The notes under the pieces are model-generated. The model had not been told where the DNA came from. It made no database searches and worked only from the letters and a program-made list of their open reading frames with translations. A DNA stretch of 64,000 nucleotides from Anaerolineales bacterium. Its GTDB lineage: Bacteria; Chloroflexota; Anaerolineae; Anaerolineales; Villigracilaceae. Positions 41,491-50,450 of this stretch are shown one piece after another. The position numbers and the translations under genes were made by a program. The stretch covers positions 4,094,714-4,158,713 of the forward strand of contig CP129480.1 of NCBI GenBank assembly GCA_030583885.1, in the 5' to 3' direction. Position 1 is the first letter of the stretch. Each line of letters opens with the position of its first letter.

Positions 41491-42753
41491 TTACCCCTCC
41501 AAACCTTTCGGAATATATGTGCCGATGACGCGGTTGGCGGGTTGGAAATAGGTACGTGCCACGCGCTGCACGTCCCGCGGGGTGACCTTGCCAAGTTTAT
41601 CCAAGTAGGTCGTGAACCAGTCATACGTTGAGAACATGGCGGTGTATCCCATCCAAAACGCCTGATGGGTAACATTCTCGCTTCCATAGGCAAAGACAGC
41701 GCGTGCCTGTTTCACCGCCCGCCTGATCTCAGCGCTGGAGACCAGTTCATCCTGCAACGTATTGATTTCTTTATCCAGAACCGCCAATGCATCTTCGGGT
41801 TTCCGTTTGGGATGACCAGTGATCGTGATGCGATAAAGGTGGGGATCTATGCTGGCTTGTGACCAGCCGGAGACATCCACTGCATGGCCTTTGTCCACGA
41901 GTGCTCGATAGAGACGGGATGTTTTATAGGAAAGGCCGCTCGCCCCATTGAGCAGACTGTCCAGCACCTGAAGAGGGAAATAGTCCGGGTCCGTGGCGCT
42001 GGGAAAATGATAGGCAAGTTGAATGAAGGTTGTCTCACCGGGACCCTCAATGGAAAAACGTATCTCCCCCTTTTGCTGCGGTTCCGGACGCGCGAGCCGA
42101 GGCGGATTTGGTCCTTTGGGGATGCGTTCGAATAATTGCCTGATGCGCTTCAAGAGCGGCCTTGTTTCAAAATCACCGGCTACTGAAAGCACTGCGTTAT
42201 TGGGGACATAATAAGTGCGGTAATGCGCGTACAGGTCATCGCGGGTGATGGCAAGCAGGTCCGCCATATCACCGATGATCTCATGGTGATATGGATGCAC
42301 ACGAAATGCATGGTTCTGGATGGCCTCGCTCAACCTGAACATCGGCTCATTCTCATGGCCTTCCCGCTCGGAAATAATGACCGTTCGCTCGGAGGCGACT
42401 TCTTTTTCAGTAAAGATGCTGTTCTTCATGCGGTCTGCTTCGAGGCGCAGGGCGAGATCAATTTTACCGGCCGGCATGGTTTCATAATAGCGCGTTGAGT
42501 CATGGGACGTGGACGCATTCCAGTGCCCGCCTTCGCGCGAAATGGCTTTATCCAGAATGTTTGCGGGAAATTTTTTCGTCCCCTTGAACATCATGTGCTC
42601 GGTCCAATGCGAGATGCCGGTTTTACCGGTCGGTTCGTCACGCGAGCCAACACGGTACCAGATCCACGAGGATATGATCGGCGCGGTGTGGATCTCTTTG
42701 AGCATGACCTTCATGCCGTTCTTAAGGGTGACTTGCGAGATGGGATTTGACAT
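41491..42753 (-). CDS. M16-family zinc metallopeptidase, catalytic subunit
   Basis: 420 residues from the ATG at 42751-42753 (GGAGG close upstream). The inverted zinc motif H49-W-T-E52-H53 is intact with a distal Glu region (ERTVIISEREGHENEP). Processing-peptidase type (PqqL/MPP-like). Together with the inactive subunit encoded next it likely forms a peptide-degrading clamshell. No signal peptide. Confidence 0.9.
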   Translation of the reverse strand: MSNPISQVTLKNGMKVMLKEIHTAPIISSWIWYRVGSRDEPTGKTGISHWTEHMMFKGTKKFPANILDKAISREGGHWNASTSHDSTRYYETMPAGKIDLALRLEADRMKNSIFTEKEVASERTVIISEREGHENEPMFRLSEAIQNHAFRVHPYHHEIIGDMADLLAITRDDLYAHYRTYYVPNNAVLSVAGDFETRPLLKRIRQLFERIPKGPNPPRLARPEPQQKGEIRFSIEGPGETTFIQLAYHFPSATDPDYFPLQVLDSLLNGASGLSYKTSRLYRALVDKGHAVDVSGWSQASIDPHLYRITITGHPKRKPEDALAVLDKEINTLQDELVSSAEIRRAVKQARAVFAYGSENVTHQAFWMGYTAMFSTYDWFTTYLDKLGKVTPRDVQRVARTYFQPANRVIGTYIPKGLEG

Positions 42754-42772
42754 GTACCTCCATAAACCGCTG

Positions 42773-43585
42773 TTACTTGCAGATCGGTTCCCCATCTAAA
42801 TTAACCGCATTTCCGTTCACAATGCAATAAAGAGGTTTTATGACTTCCTGTAAGCCGGCGAAAGGCTCGTGCAGTTGTGTTTGACTTAACGGAATATCCA
42901 CAGGTACATTCAAAACAACCGGGACGGTGGTGTCCACCGGGACGGTTAAACGTAGAAAAACAGGCAGGGTGGTTCCTTGCGGCAGGACGATGGTGGTGGC
43001 TGCCCGTGTGATGTTCAATCCGCCGGTGTTGACGGTGACGAGCGCATTGTTGATCGTCACATCCTGGCTGAGGACAACATTCGTCTGCTGGTTAAGCTCC
43101 AGGTCAAACTGCACGGGGATGGTCGTATTCACCTCAATATTCGTCTGAATATGCGCGCGGTCCATTTTTTCAAAGTTCCCGTACAACCCGCCCAATAAAT
43201 GATTTCCAAAGTCCAGCAAATAGGATGCGGTCATGCCGTATCTATGTACGCCGATCAGCAGGGCAATCAAGACAATCACAAGAATCCCGTTGACGGTAAG
43301 AGAGATGATGCTTGCAGTCGTCCAGAAGCGGGGACCAAAGATGGAGTCGCCGGTCTTCGCAGAAGCAGCAGGCTTCAGTTTAGGTTGCGAAGCGGGCGGA
43401 AGTTTTGGGATGGCTTTCGAAACCGTCACATCCTGCACGGGAGGCGCATCCTTTTTTTTTCCGTCCATTTTTGGCAGGAAAGATGCAGGATGGCTGTTCT
43501 TTTTTGGCAGGCGGGTGATGGGAGGCGTGCTTCCCAGTAATTTTCGCAATCTGCTGGCGGGATCGTCCCTGGGTTCGTCGGTCAT
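42773..43585 (-). CDS. Single-pass membrane protein of unknown function
   Basis: 270 residues from the ATG at 43583-43585 (AGGAG upstream). A long Lys/Pro-rich cytoplasmic N-terminal region (~90 residues), one membrane helix (about 100-125) and an external beta-rich domain made of parallel-looking phrases (TNIEVNTTIPVQFDLELNQQ, then QDVTINNALVTVNT, VPVDTTVPVVLNVPVDIP). Ends with CIVNGNAVNLDGEPICK, two Cys. No family recognised. First gene of the run with the M16 pair and acpS. Confidence 0.72.
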   Translation of the reverse strand: MTDEPRDDPASRLRKLLGSTPPITRLPKKNSHPASFLPKMDGKKKDAPPVQDVTVSKAIPKLPPASQPKLKPAASAKTGDSIFGPRFWTTASIISLTVNGILVIVLIALLIGVHRYGMTASYLLDFGNHLLGGLYGNFEKMDRAHIQTNIEVNTTIPVQFDLELNQQTNVVLSQDVTINNALVTVNTGGLNITRAATTIVLPQGTTLPVFLRLTVPVDTTVPVVLNVPVDIPLSQTQLHEPFAGLQEVIKPLYCIVNGNAVNLDGEPICK

Positions 43586-43734
43586 GGTGACTCCTGTATG
43601 AAACAAGGCTTAATATTAGCATAGTTATAACAGATTTGTTTTAAGATGATTACGGTAATAAAACGTCTTGTGATGGGGGTACTTTTCAAATATAATGAGA
43701 CAGTTTTGGTCTACATCGAGGAGGCTCTTGGAAC

Positions 43735-45045
43735 GTGGAAAATAAATTCTTTGTCGCCGTGATCGGCGCAGGGCCGGCCGGCCTGTTTGGCGCACGCGAA
43801 CTTGCAAACCAGGATGTGCGTGTGGCGATGTTTAATCGTGACATAAAAGCCGGCGGTCTCGCAGAATACGGCATTTACCCTGAAAAACATGCAATGAAGG
43901 ATGGGCTGCGCAGGCAGTTCCGACAAATACTCGACCTTGCGAACATTGATTACTATGGAAATATCTCTGTCGGCACGAACGGCGACCTGACGCTTGACGA
44001 TATACGCGCGCTCGGTTTTGATGCCGTGCTTGTTACGGCTGGCGCCCAAGGGACCAAGTCGCTTGGTTTGCCGGGCGAGGAACTGGGGGGCGTATATCAC
44101 GCCAAGGACGTTGTCTATTTCTACAATAAACTGCCTCCATTCAGCCGCAAGAATTTCCGTTTTGGAAAACGCTGCGCCATCATTGGTGCAGGCAATGTGA
44201 TGGTGGATATTGCGCGTCATCTTATCTCTGTGCAAAAAGCCGAGGAAGTGACCGCCGTCGTACGTCGCGGTCCGGCCGAGGTGAACTTCACCAAGGACGA
44301 AATGAAGCACCTGATCTCCTACCTGGATTTGGATGAATTTGACAGGGAAATGGAGCGTGTTAAGCCGGCTCTTGAAGCGATCCATCAGGACCTTGAAATT
44401 GGCCGCCATAAAATTTTAGATTCCCTCACGAAGGCAGACCCAAAGATCGAGAACGCAAAATTCCATTTTGACTTCCTCGCCTCGCCCACCGCCATGCACG
44501 GTGAGAACGGCTTGTTGACCAAGCTGGAAGTTGAAGACAACATCCTGACCGAGAAGGATGGCAGGACGAGCGCCAAAGGTACCGGCACCAAACGCCTGAT
44601 TAACGTGGATACTGTCATCTTCGCAATCGGCGACAGGGTGGACGATGCCTTCGGCCTGCCGGTGGAATGGAATGAGTTTGTTAAGAGCGAGAGCCCGCGC
44701 TTCCCTGTGGATGGTCTATCCTATGAATCTACCGTTGAAGGGGTATTCGTCGGCGGCTGGTCGCGCAAGGCGAGTGATGGACTCGTCGGCTATGCCCGCA
44801 AGGACGGCGTGAACGCAGGCAAATCCGTCCTGCAATATTTACAAACCAAATTGCCTGCCGGCCTCGATGCGGATATGGTGGTGGAAAAAATGAAATCCCT
44901 TCACAAATCCGTCATCACAAAGGACGACCTCAAGCGGCTTGAAGTGGTTGAGGCAGAGGAGGCCAAAAAGCGCGGATTGGAGGAATTCAAATTCGCGAGC
45001 AACGAAGAGATGCTGCAGGCGATGGGTCTCATCGAAACCGCGTAA
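43735..45045 (+). CDS. FAD-dependent NAD(P)H oxidoreductase of the adrenodoxin-reductase / ferredoxin-NADP reductase type
   Basis: 436 residues from a GTG at 43735 (GAGGAGG is rather far, ~12 nt). FAD-binding VIGAGPAGLFGAREL at the N-terminus, EYGIYPEK region, NADPH-binding IIGAGNVMVDIARHL in the centre, and a FprA-like VRRGPAEVNFTKDEM segment. Length and order match single-component ferredoxin-NADP reductases and GltD-like proteins; no iron-sulfur cysteines are seen. The last ~60 residues are a helical Glu/Lys-rich extension. Likely shuttles electrons between NADPH and ferredoxin. Confidence 0.85.
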   Translation: MENKFFVAVIGAGPAGLFGARELANQDVRVAMFNRDIKAGGLAEYGIYPEKHAMKDGLRRQFRQILDLANIDYYGNISVGTNGDLTLDDIRALGFDAVLVTAGAQGTKSLGLPGEELGGVYHAKDVVYFYNKLPPFSRKNFRFGKRCAIIGAGNVMVDIARHLISVQKAEEVTAVVRRGPAEVNFTKDEMKHLISYLDLDEFDREMERVKPALEAIHQDLEIGRHKILDSLTKADPKIENAKFHFDFLASPTAMHGENGLLTKLEVEDNILTEKDGRTSAKGTGTKRLINVDTVIFAIGDRVDDAFGLPVEWNEFVKSESPRFPVDGLSYESTVEGVFVGGWSRKASDGLVGYARKDGVNAGKSVLQYLQTKLPAGLDADMVVEKMKSLHKSVITKDDLKRLEVVEAEEAKKRGLEEFKFASNEEMLQAMGLIETA

Positions 45046-45207
45046 GTTTCCCCCTTCCTTTCATGAGGAAGGGGGATTTTTTTATTTATACGGCTTTCAA
45101 ATCCTGGACACCGCGCCGTGCAGTCCATGCGCACCTGAATCGGGCCGGCTTGGTCACCCAAAGCAAGCAGTAGACTCCGCTGTTGACGATGTATCACATC
45201 TGCAAGC

Positions 45208-45720
45208 CTAGGTCGAGCAGTGAACCCGCTCAATAAGCCTGATATCCCCCGTGGGCTCGTACAAACTTGGATATTCGCTCTCTTCCTGTAAATATTCACC
45301 CAGCAAAGGCTTCAAGGGGAAATAAGTGAATTGATAACATGCATTGATTTCAATCCTGTCCCAGGTTTCCTTTGACAGCCCAAAAACATAATTCCGCTCA
45401 CCATCGCTTGTTTCCACCACATAGTCAGTACAATAGCTTTTGTTACATTTTGTTGTAATCTCGTTCTTCTCCAAAGCCTGCACAAGCACGGTTTTATCCC
45501 CATTGTGATAGGTGTTATACGCCGAAACCGATACGCCGACCCCAACCAATAATAAAATGAACCCAATACATCCTGTTGCGATCCGCTTAATGGGCTGTTC
45601 CCTGCGGGCAAAAAACGAAGGCACTAAAGTCACCAGCCCGAGCAAAACTGAAAAGACGATCATAAACAGACTCCCGGAAAAGGTCTTCAGGGGAGAAGCG
45701 GAATAGATCAGGGCATCCAT
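45208..45720 (-). CDS. Hypothetical membrane protein
   Basis: 170 residues with two membrane helices (about 18-35 and 47-68) and an external ~95-residue domain with four Cys (NKSYCTDYVVE, NACYQF, HCST). Similar in outline to DUF3592-like proteins, but I cannot assign it. It stands 18 nt downstream of the CoA-transferase gene and could share its transcript. Confidence 0.6.
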   Translation of the reverse strand: MDALIYSASPLKTFSGSLFMIVFSVLLGLVTLVPSFFARREQPIKRIATGCIGFILLLVGVGVSVSAYNTYHNGDKTVLVQALEKNEITTKCNKSYCTDYVVETSDGERNYVFGLSKETWDRIEINACYQFTYFPLKPLLGEYLQEESEYPSLYEPTGDIRLIERVHCST

Positions 45721-45738
45721 GGTTAAACTCCAATAACG

Positions 45739-46923
45739 TTATTTGATGCACTCGCGTTCCAGCAATCCTTGTACCTGTTCATCAGAATAGCCAAGCACAT
45801 CTTTCAATACTGAACGAGTATGCTCGCCCATCAACGGTGGTGGCAGCTGATACTGGACAGGTGTTCGTCCCATCTTAAGCGGAGAACCGACCAGAGGCAA
45901 CACCCCAATGGTGGGATGCTCCATTTCCACCACCATCTTCCGCTCTTTGACATGCGGCATCGAAAAGACCTGTTCAAAATTATTGATGGGGCCACAGGGG
46001 AATTTGTCCTCCATCAACCCCAGCCACTCGTTTACCGTTCTGGTTTCAAAGATGGGCATGAGCATGGAAATTAATGCCTCCCGATTTTCAACTCTTGCAG
46101 AGTTTGTAGAAAAGCGCGGATCGGCGGTTAATTCAGGCTTATCGATGGCGCTGCATAAACCTTCAAACTGTTTATCATTCCCAACCGTAATGACAAACCA
46201 TCCGTCATGCGCACGGAAACTTTGATACGGCACGATGTTCGCATGGGCATTCCCATATCGCTTTGGCAGGTTTCCAGAAATTAAATAATTGCTCGCCACA
46301 TTTGCCAGCCACCCGAGTTGTGAGTCAAATAACGAAATATCCAAATGCTGGCCTTCGCCCGTTAGGCTCCGCGCCTGCAGCGCGGCCAGAATAGCAATGG
46401 CCGCATTCTGGCCCGCAAACAGATCGGCAACGGCAACACCAACTTTCATCGGCCCGCCGTCAGGTTCGCCGGTGATGCTCATGATTCCACCCATTGCCTG
46501 GATCATAAAATCATAGCCGGGTTTATCGCGCAGGGGACCTGTCTGCCCAAAGCCTGAAATCGAACAATAGACCAAACGCGGGTTCAGTTCATGTATGGTC
46601 TCGAAATCCAGATTAAATTTTTTCAGGGTGCCGGGGCGAAAGTTTTCGACCAGCACATCGCTTTGCATGGCAAGATCGCGCAGGAGATTTTCCCCATCCT
46701 TCGTCTTTAAATTCACCACCATGCCGCGTTTGTTACGGTTCACACATAAATAATATGCACTCTCGCCGCCCGCAAACGGCGGTCCCCAGCCGCGCGTCTC
46801 ATCGCCTTCGGGCGGCTCCACCTTTATCACATCCGCTCCCAGGTCGCCAAGAACCAGCGTACAATATGGGCCGGCAAGCACACGGCTTAAGTCCAGCACT
46901 CGAATTCCCTGCAAAGGTTGCAT
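45739..46923 (-). CDS. Family III CoA-transferase (CaiB/BaiF type)
   Basis: 394 residues, standard length. N-terminal GIRVLDLSRVLAGPYCTLVLGDLGADVIKVE is the family signature; RNKRGMVVNLKTKDG and KPGYDFMIQAMGGIMSITG carry the conserved CoA-binding loops and the region of the catalytic Asp. Moves CoA between carboxylic acids; substrate not predictable. AAGGAG precedes the ATG. Its start codon is 11 nt from that of the divergent flavoprotein gene. Confidence 0.93.
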   Translation of the reverse strand: MQPLQGIRVLDLSRVLAGPYCTLVLGDLGADVIKVEPPEGDETRGWGPPFAGGESAYYLCVNRNKRGMVVNLKTKDGENLLRDLAMQSDVLVENFRPGTLKKFNLDFETIHELNPRLVYCSISGFGQTGPLRDKPGYDFMIQAMGGIMSITGEPDGGPMKVGVAVADLFAGQNAAIAILAALQARSLTGEGQHLDISLFDSQLGWLANVASNYLISGNLPKRYGNAHANIVPYQSFRAHDGWFVITVGNDKQFEGLCSAIDKPELTADPRFSTNSARVENREALISMLMPIFETRTVNEWLGLMEDKFPCGPINNFEQVFSMPHVKERKMVVEMEHPTIGVLPLVGSPLKMGRTPVQYQLPPPLMGEHTRSVLKDVLGYSDEQVQGLLERECIK

Positions 46924-46934
46924 AGCAGCTCCTT

Positions 46935-47684
46935 ATGAAACGCGACTTATATTTTAGCAAACCATTGATCAACGCGGCGGGATCACTTGGATTCGCACCT
47001 GACCAACGCAACGGCATTGCCTTGGATTCATTCGGCGCGTTCGTGACAAATCCGATCTCACTGCGCCCGCGCCTGCCAGCTGCCCGACCGGCCCTGATCC
47101 AGTTCCCCGGCGGATTTCTGCTCAACAACGGACTGCCGAATCCCGGGTTAAGGGGCGTGCTTAAAAAATATTCCACAAAGTGGAACCGCGCCGATCTGCC
47201 CATCATCGTCCACCTGATGGCAGACCGCCCTGAAGAGACACAGAACATGGTGCGAGATCTTGAGACGGTCGAGAACGTGATGGCAGTCCAGCTTGGTTTT
47301 GCACCGTTGCTTTCAAATGACATTATTCTATTGAATTTGGAAATGTGCCTTGGAGAAATACCCCTGATCTTTGCATTGCCCCACGAGCAGGTGCTGACCT
47401 TGGGTCCGCGTTTGGTTCAACATGGCGCAGATGCGATCAGCCTGGCTTCCCCTCGCGGGGCTTTATATGATACGGATGGAGGATTAATCAGCGGACGGTT
47501 GTACGGGCCATCCTTATTCCCGCGCGCACTGGACGTGGTTCGCTCGGCAGCGATGATCGGGATTCCCATCATCGGGGCTGGCGGAGTGTGGACGGATATG
47601 GATGCGGAGTTCATGCTCAAGGCGGGGGCAGTGGCTGTCGAAACAGATGTCCGCTTATGGATCCCGAAAGATGCGGCTAAATAA
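46935..47684 (+). CDS. Dihydroorotate dehydrogenase-like TIM-barrel protein
   Basis: 249 residues. The start (LYFSKPLINAAGSLGFAPDQ) matches the entry strand of class 1 PyrD/FMN TIM barrels, and GIPIIGAGGVWTDMDAEFMLKAGA matches the FMN phosphate-binding end. It is shorter than PyrD (~310 residues) and the active-site base loop is not obvious, so the substrate is uncertain. No ribosome-binding site is visible before the ATG. Divergent from the CoA-transferase gene. Confidence 0.7.
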   Translation: MKRDLYFSKPLINAAGSLGFAPDQRNGIALDSFGAFVTNPISLRPRLPAARPALIQFPGGFLLNNGLPNPGLRGVLKKYSTKWNRADLPIIVHLMADRPEETQNMVRDLETVENVMAVQLGFAPLLSNDIILLNLEMCLGEIPLIFALPHEQVLTLGPRLVQHGADAISLASPRGALYDTDGGLISGRLYGPSLFPRALDVVRSAAMIGIPIIGAGGVWTDMDAEFMLKAGAVAVETDVRLWIPKDAAK

Positions 47685-47686
47685 AA

Positions 47687-47716
47687 GAAGAGTCCCGTCT
47701 TGCGACGGGACTCTTC
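47687..47716 (-). terminator. Terminator of the cold-shock gene (shared, convergent)
   Basis: 13-bp stem (47687-47699 with 47704-47716), TTGC loop. On the minus strand it runs into TTTTATTT, so it mainly terminates csp; the plus gene ends only 3 nt before it. Confidence 0.87.
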
Positions 47717-47730
47717 CGGCCAGGTTCGGA

Positions 47731-47940
47731 TTAAAGAACCACTACGTCGGCGGCTTGCAAACCCTTGGGTCCCTGTTCGATGGTGAATTCCACCTTTTGA
47801 CCCTCTTGCAGGTTCTTGAAGCCGTCGCCACGAATGGCGGAGAAGTGGACGAAGACGTCAGGACCGCCCTCGCGCTCAATGAAACCAAAGCCCTTGGTTC
47901 CGTTGAACCATTTTACCGTACCGATGACACGTTCAGACAT
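47731..47940 (-). CDS. csp: Cold-shock protein
   Basis: 69 residues, single cold-shock domain. RNP1 KGFGFIE and RNP2 VFVHFSAI are intact, with the start GTVKWFNGTKGFG. RNA chaperone/antiterminator. The upstream 169 bp to the next gene contain a clear GGAGGC site and probably a long 5' leader, as is usual for cold-shock mRNAs, though no particular element could be identified. Confidence 0.96.
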   Translation of the reverse strand: MSERVIGTVKWFNGTKGFGFIEREGGPDVFVHFSAIRGDGFKNLQEGQKVEFTIEQGPKGLQAADVVVL

Positions 47941-48109
47941 TTTTGCCTCCTAAGCAAAAGATAATAAGGTGACGCAGTATGTCTTTCATCGGGTGGTAAA
48001 TGGAACAACTCAAATGTTGTGCTTTGAGCGATCTTCTTAATACTTCCACAACGAAAACGTACTTGCATCCTACAAGCGCAACTTTATCATGAAATTCTCA
48101 TCTTGGCAA

Positions 48110-48595
48110 TTATTTGACCGGCTCCAAAACGAGCACGGGTATTCGACGATGCGCGGCACGTTGCCTGTATTTTTCATATCCCTCGTAATAAGAGACCGCC
48201 ATCCGCCAGTATTTTTCGCGTTCATCGCCTACGGTTTCACACGCCCGGTATTTTCCTGACCGTTCACCGAATTGAACCTCACAATCGGGGTTGTTCCTGA
48301 GGTTGTAATACCAGGCGGGGTTATGCTGGCGCCCAAAATTCGAGGCGATCAACCCGATCTTTTCGCCATCCAGCATACCGATGAGCAGGGTTGTATATGG
48401 CTTTCCAGTCTTTGCCCCCATGGTCTTGAGCTGTACAATATTCCAACCCAAAAGTTCGGTGATGGTATGTTTTCCATTCGTCAATTTTAGAACCACACCG
48501 TCCATGCGATGAGCGCGGGGGGCAAAAAATGCAGTAACAGGACGCAGCATAAATAAACGATGCAGAAACCGCTGAAGGAAATTTGGTCGTTTCAT
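48110..48595 (-). CDS. Deazaflavin (F420)-dependent nitroreductase-family protein
   Basis: 161 residues of DDN/DUF385 type: LKTMGAKTGKPYTTLLIGML for the F420 binding loop, SNFGRQHNPAWYYNLRNNPDCEVQ as the family signature, and the ending HRRIPVLVLEPV. Probably uses reduced F420 (or another deazaflavin) to reduce quinones or similar compounds; substrate unknown. Its ATG overlaps the stop of dtd by 4 nt. Confidence 0.88.
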   Translation of the reverse strand: MKRPNFLQRFLHRLFMLRPVTAFFAPRAHRMDGVVLKLTNGKHTITELLGWNIVQLKTMGAKTGKPYTTLLIGMLDGEKIGLIASNFGRQHNPAWYYNLRNNPDCEVQFGERSGKYRACETVGDEREKYWRMAVSYYEGYEKYRQRAAHRRIPVLVLEPVK

Positions 48596-49032
48596 TCCTT
48601 CTCCAGCCAGATGGTGACAGGTCCGTCATTGTGTATTTCCACTTCCATATGCGCGCCAAATTGACCGGCCTGCGTCGGGACGCCGTGTCCACGCAAGAAT
48701 TCGATGAAACGATTGACCAAGGGCTTGGCAACATCGGGCAAAGCGGCATCAATGAACGATGGGCGGCGTCCCTTGCGGGTGTCGGCATAAAGCGTGAATT
48801 GTGAAACGACAATGGCTTCGCCCTTGACGTCCAGCACGGAGAGATTCGTCTTGCCATGTTCATCTTCGAAGATACGCAGGTTCGCCGCCTTCTCGGCAAG
48901 GAATTTTGCCTGTTCATCCCCATCTCCATGACCCACCCCCAATAGAATCAACAGGCCTTTTCCAATGCTGGAAATGGTTTGTTCGTTTACGGTAACGCCG
49001 GCTTGGGAAACTCGCTGAATTAATGCGCGCAT
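48592..49032 (-). CDS. dtd: D-aminoacyl-tRNA deacylase
   Basis: 146 residues, standard. The Thr active-site strand SQFTLYAD and the cross-subunit NDGPVTIWL (Gly-cisPro type reading is here DGPVT) identify DTD. Removes D-amino acids from mischarged tRNA. Confidence 0.95.
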   Translation of the reverse strand: MRALIQRVSQAGVTVNEQTISSIGKGLLILLGVGHGDGDEQAKFLAEKAANLRIFEDEHGKTNLSVLDVKGEAIVVSQFTLYADTRKGRRPSFIDAALPDVAKPLVNRFIEFLRGHGVPTQAGQFGAHMEVEIHNDGPVTIWLEKE

Positions 49033-49096
49033 GAGATAAATGCAGGGGCGGGGTTAACCTGCCCAAAGGCACGGAGAGAGCGCCCCTACAGGAAAT

Positions 49097-50083
49097 TTAC
49101 GGGAGTTGCATCGCCTCGCGGACTTCTTCCATCGTTTTCTGCGCGATGGCGCGGGCGCGTTTGCCGCCGTTGATGAGCACATCCTTGACATAATCCGGCC
49201 TGATTTCCAATTCAGCGCGTCTGGCACGGAACGTCTCAAGATGCTTGTTCAAATTGTTCGCAAAGCGAAGTTTGCAATCCACACAACCGATTCCAGCCCG
49301 GCGGCATTCGGTGTTGATCATGTCCACTTCCTCCTGCGGGGAGAAAATTTTATGCATCGTGAACACGTTACACACATCGGGGTTGCCGGGGTCTGTCTTT
49401 CTCTGGCGCGCAGGGTCCGTTACCATTTCGCGCACCCGCTTGACTGTCTCTTCGGGCGTGGATGCAAGTTCAATATGGTTGTTCAAGCTCTTGCTCATCT
49501 TGTCCTGACCATCAATGCCGACAACCTTCAAAACCTCGGTATGCTTCACCTGCGGCTCGATCAACGCCTTGGTCTTGTAACGATAGTTGAAGGAACGCAC
49601 GATCTCACGCGCAAATTCGATGTGCGGGGCCTGATCAATACCGACGGGAACCACCTCCGTTTTGTACAGCACAATATCCGCGGTCATCAACACAGGATAA
49701 CCGACCAGGCCATAATTCACATTCTCAGGCTGCTGGCGTACCTTCTCCTTAAAGGTCGGCAGATCGGTCAATTTGCCGAACTGGGTCACCATTGAAAGGT
49801 AGGTGTGCAGCTCCATCACTTCAGGAACATGCGATTGTACGAACAAAATTGAATCGTCTGGGCGGATGCCTGCGGCGAGCCAGTCCAACGCCATTTCAAA
49901 GGTGTTTAATTTCAAATCCTGTGTGGTCTCCACCGTCGTCAGGGCGTGGACATCCACGATGCAGTACACACAATCGTACTCATCCTGCAACGCAACATAA
50001 TTCTTGATTGCACCAAGGTAATTCCCCAAATGCTGGCGCCCTGTTGGGCGGGCACCTGAAAATACTCTTCCCTTTTTCACCAT
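49097..50083 (-). CDS. trpS: Tryptophanyl-tRNA synthetase
   Basis: 328 residues, class I. GARPTGRQHLGNYLGA carries the HIGH-type motif (HLGN) and DKMSKSLNN the KMSKS loop. Standard length. It lies 11 nt after the selenoprotein gene, which may be co-transcribed. Confidence 0.96.
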   Translation of the reverse strand: MVKKGRVFSGARPTGRQHLGNYLGAIKNYVALQDEYDCVYCIVDVHALTTVETTQDLKLNTFEMALDWLAAGIRPDDSILFVQSHVPEVMELHTYLSMVTQFGKLTDLPTFKEKVRQQPENVNYGLVGYPVLMTADIVLYKTEVVPVGIDQAPHIEFAREIVRSFNYRYKTKALIEPQVKHTEVLKVVGIDGQDKMSKSLNNHIELASTPEETVKRVREMVTDPARQRKTDPGNPDVCNVFTMHKIFSPQEEVDMINTECRRAGIGCVDCKLRFANNLNKHLETFRARRAELEIRPDYVKDVLINGGKRARAIAQKTMEEVREAMQLP

Positions 50084-50094
50084 TCGCTGACCTC

Positions 50095-50334
50095 TTAATC
50101 AACCATCTTTGAGATGGTGGTTAGAATTTCGCCCGCTTCGGCGTGGCGCTTTGTCTCCAATTTGGAATAGACCAACTCCCCGTTCACACTGACCTCGAAC
50201 TTGCCCCCGTCCGAGGGAATCACCGCCACCGATTCGATGACATGTTCAAAATCCTTGAGCAATTCATCCACCAGACTCACGGCCCGGCTGGTGTAATGTC
50301 AAACCGCGCAATAAACAACCTCGATCTTGAGCAT
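50095..50334 (-). CDS. selW: Selenoprotein W-like (SelW/Rdx family) protein with in-frame UGA
   Basis: 79 residues if the TGA at 50299-50301 is read as selenocysteine. ATG at 50332-50334 with GGAGG upstream. The N-terminal strand MLKIEVVYCAV leads to C9-A-V-U12, the CxxU redox motif of SelW/Rdx proteins, and after the UGA the frame goes on without interruption into SLVDELLKDFEHVIESVAVI, PSDGGKFEVSVNGELVYSKL and AGEILTTISKM, the complete Rdx thioredoxin-like fold. Thus a start codon within the later part (GTG/ATG after 50280) gives only a false truncated gene. A stem-loop directly follows the UGA. Likely thiol redox role. Confidence 0.85.
50267..50298 (-). promoter_or_regulatory. Bacterial SECIS-like stem-loop in selW
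   Basis: Starting 5 nt after the UGA, CACCAG (50293-50288) pairs with CTGGTG (50274-50269) around a 13-nt loop that contains the GU-rich CCGTGAGT. Position and shape fit the bSECIS element bound by SelB. Confidence 0.6.
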
Positions 50335-50386
50335 AAAGCCCTCCAGAAAAAATGTTAGAAAATTATAACATGCCGCGTCCAAAGGC

Positions 50387-50415
50387 TTGTCACACCCTGT
50401 CAGGCGCGCTATAAT
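50387..50415 (+). promoter_or_regulatory. Promoter of the FmdB-like gene
   Basis: TTGTCA (50387-50392), 17-nt spacer, TATAAT (50410-50415), 36 nt before the ATG. Confidence 0.78.
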
Positions 50416-50450
50416 GCCACGGTAGTTCCGGAAGGAAGCAAGGAGAAAAA

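Noticed and set aside
50418..50450. SRP RNA-like GTTCCGGAAGGAAGCA string
   Set aside because: It is only the short 5' leader and ribosome-binding region of the FmdB-like gene; no SRP RNA hairpin surrounds it.
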